Positions 62,898 to 64,000 of a stretch of 64,000 nt of DNA are shown here, in pieces. The DNA comes from Flexivirga oryzae (GTDB lineage Bacteria > Actinomycetota > Actinomycetes > Actinomycetales > Dermatophilaceae): contig NZ_JACHVQ010000002.1 of assembly GCF_014190805.1 (NCBI RefSeq), positions 682,001 through 746,000 on the forward strand, read 5' to 3'. Every line of letters starts with the position of its first letter. The stretch's first letter is position 1. The notes beneath the pieces are model-generated. The model was not told the origin of the DNA, did not search any database, and saw only the letters and a list, made by a program, of their open reading frames with translations. The position numbers and the translations under genes were made by a program.

Positions 62898-63611
62898 TCA
62901 GGCGGCTGCGCCGGCGATCGCGTCGGTCGGCAGGCATCGGTCGAGCACGTCAAGCAACGCGGGTGCGTCTTGATGGAACAGATGGGAACCGATGACCGTG
63001 CTGGATCGGAACGTCTCCGTGCTGTAGCTCTCCCACTGGGTGATCAGCGACGGCGTACACCACGGGTCGTCACTGCCCGCTATAGCAGCCACGGGCGTGT
63101 CTAGCGGGTTGCGGTCGACGAACTCTCGCCAGCTCCGCACGAAGCGGAGACCCGCACGCAACCTCGGCAGCAGCACCCGCCGGAGGGTGCTGCTCCGCAG
63201 CGTCAGCGGTGCGCCGTTGGCCTTCTCCAGAAACGCGAACAACCGCTCCTCCGATGCAGCATCGTCGATGCGAGGAGCAGTGATGTGTGGCGGCAGGCAC
63301 GCTCCGAGAGCAAGGAAGCAGGGCCCGCGCCCCTGGTATTCGAGGCGTCGAGTGAGCGCGTGCGCAACTGCCGCGCCCATGCTGTGCCCGTACAGTGCAT
63401 ACGGCTGACTCGTGTGTGAGCTTCGCAGAATCTGACGCTCGAGTGCTCCGACGACGCGGTCGACGTAGACCCTGTCCTCAGGCTCGGCCATGTGCTGCTG
63501 CAGTGGGATCGGCACCGGAATGACGGCGAACCGGGACTCTGTCATCGACAAACGCCGATAGGTGAGTGCGCTGCCGCCAGCGTGGTGGAAGCACAGCAAT
63601 GGCAGTGTCAT
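62898..63611 (-). CDS. Type II thioesterase of a biosynthetic gene cluster
   Basis: A 237-residue alpha/beta hydrolase of the GrsT group. PLLCFHHAGGSALTYR is the oxyanion block, YALYGHSMGAAVAHAL holds the catalytic Ser, GSDDPW the Asp and GSHLFHQD the His. These enzymes remove wrong acyl groups from carrier domains of NRPS/PKS. ATG 63611 overlaps the upstream AcpS-like stop (ATGA), so translation is coupled. The core synthase should lie to the right of the window. Confidence 0.9.
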   Translation of the reverse strand: MTLPLLCFHHAGGSALTYRRLSMTESRFAVIPVPIPLQQHMAEPEDRVYVDRVVGALERQILRSSHTSQPYALYGHSMGAAVAHALTRRLEYQGRGPCFLALGACLPPHITAPRIDDAASEERLFAFLEKANGAPLTLRSSTLRRVLLPRLRAGLRFVRSWREFVDRNPLDTPVAAIAGSDDPWCTPSLITQWESYSTETFRSSTVIGSHLFHQDAPALLDVLDRCLPTDAIAGAAA

Positions 63612-64000
63612 GACGCCAACGGGTCAGAAGAGACTTCGGCGGCTGCACCCTCCGCGACTGCCACGGCGACTGCAACGACGACCGACGGCTGATGGGAGAT
63701 GGAGAGCTGGATCTCGGTGATACCGAGTTCATCCTGTCGACGGCGAGCTCCGCCGTGAAGGACGATGGCTGGTTCTCCGAACCAGCCGGTTGCAATCTCG
63801 ATGTCCCGCCAGGTGAGCCCCTGGCCGTACCCCCGGCCGAGCAGTTTGCCCACGGCCTCCTTTCCGCACAATCGCCCACTGCACCACTCGACGGCGCGGT
63901 CGGACGCCATCGACCTCACCCGCTCCGCTTCGGCCCGGTGCAGGATCCACTTGTGGCTCTTCGGAGTCCGGAAGATCCGATCGGACCGGCTCCTTTCGAG
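63608..64000 (-). CDS. AcpS-like phosphopantetheinyl transferase, N-terminus outside window
   Basis: The frame is open to the window end, giving 130 residues. RLCGKEAVGKLLG is the K-E-A-x-x-K motif, and ITEIQLSISHQPSVVVAVAV is the closing strand of AcpS proteins. The first visible residues (LERSRSDRIFRTP) fit the region just after the AcpS start, so a stand-alone enzyme is likely; it could also be the C-terminal domain of a large synthase such as those of polyunsaturated fatty acid type. It shares a strand with the thioesterase, PPTase, peptide and regulator genes. Confidence 0.7.
   Translation of the reverse strand, partial: LERSRSDRIFRTPKSHKWILHRAEAERVRSMASDRAVEWCSGRLCGKEAVGKLLGRGYGQGLTWRDIEIATGWFGEPAIVLHGGARRRQDELGITEIQLSISHQPSVVVAVAVAVAEGAAAEVSSDPLAS

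Overview
The window is chromosomal DNA of a high-GC Gram-positive actinobacterium. The evidence is GC-rich genes with GTG/TTG starts, ATGA/GTGA stop-start overlaps, a proteasome activator (Bpa), a DesA3-type desaturase with its reductase, and lipobox proteins. The mix fits Micrococcales near Dermacoccaceae/Intrasporangiaceae; that placement is inference. No rRNA, tRNA, CRISPR array or transposase was seen, and no gene-free stretch reaches 300 bases.

Layout. 1-3.5 kb: end of a phosphotransferase gene, a PAP2 membrane protein, a DUF4235 protein, an ankyrin protein and a lipoprotein metallopeptidase. 3.6-7.6 kb: an Lrp/AsnC regulator divergent from a three-gene branched-chain 2-oxoacid dehydrogenase operon, with two palindromes between them. 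7.7-14 kb: lipoproteins, CorA, a Dph6-like ATPase, a SnoaL protein, and a tautomerase-LysR-oxidoreductase-methyltransferase run. 14.1-23.4 kb: a complete histidine utilisation operon (hutH-hutU-NCS1 permease-M20 amidohydrolase-hutF-hutI) divergent from an IclR regulator across a palindrome. 23.3-35.6 kb: housekeeping and accessory genes including a flavin monooxygenase, a methyltransferase pseudogene broken by one TAG, Bpa, a PIG-V-like mannosyltransferase, Nudix and FAD enzymes and a PucR regulator. 35.7-41.2 kb: ferredoxin reductase plus DesA3-like desaturase, and an acyl-CoA synthetase. 41.2-49 kb: an ABC-F protein behind a three-codon upstream ORF, a LigD-type polymerase, and a GT2/GT39 pair with a glycine-rich exported protein. 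49-60.7 kb: a TetR/SDR pair with two operators, SDRs, a SWIM-SNF2 helicase, NadE, an MFS carrier and a hydrolase. 60.7-64 kb: edge of a probable biosynthetic cluster, all on the minus strand: AcpS-like protein (cut by the window end), type II thioesterase, Sfp-type PPTase, a small secreted peptide with two VGWPDD repeats, and an HTH/NTPase regulator whose start overlaps the peptide stop.

Three signals cut across genes. (1) The heptamer GTATGNC/GNCATAC occurs more than 100 times by eye, about six times expectation, in every codon phase, and nearly disappears after 60 kb. (2) A repeat family (core GGAGGAGCGAAGCGGGGGA and relatives) lies between genes and also supplies stop codons, protein tails, a linker and a loop. 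(3) Perfect operator-like palindromes sit beside the Lrp, IclR and TetR genes. The best candidate for an undescribed system is the secreted repeat peptide translationally coupled to the HTH/NTPase regulator.
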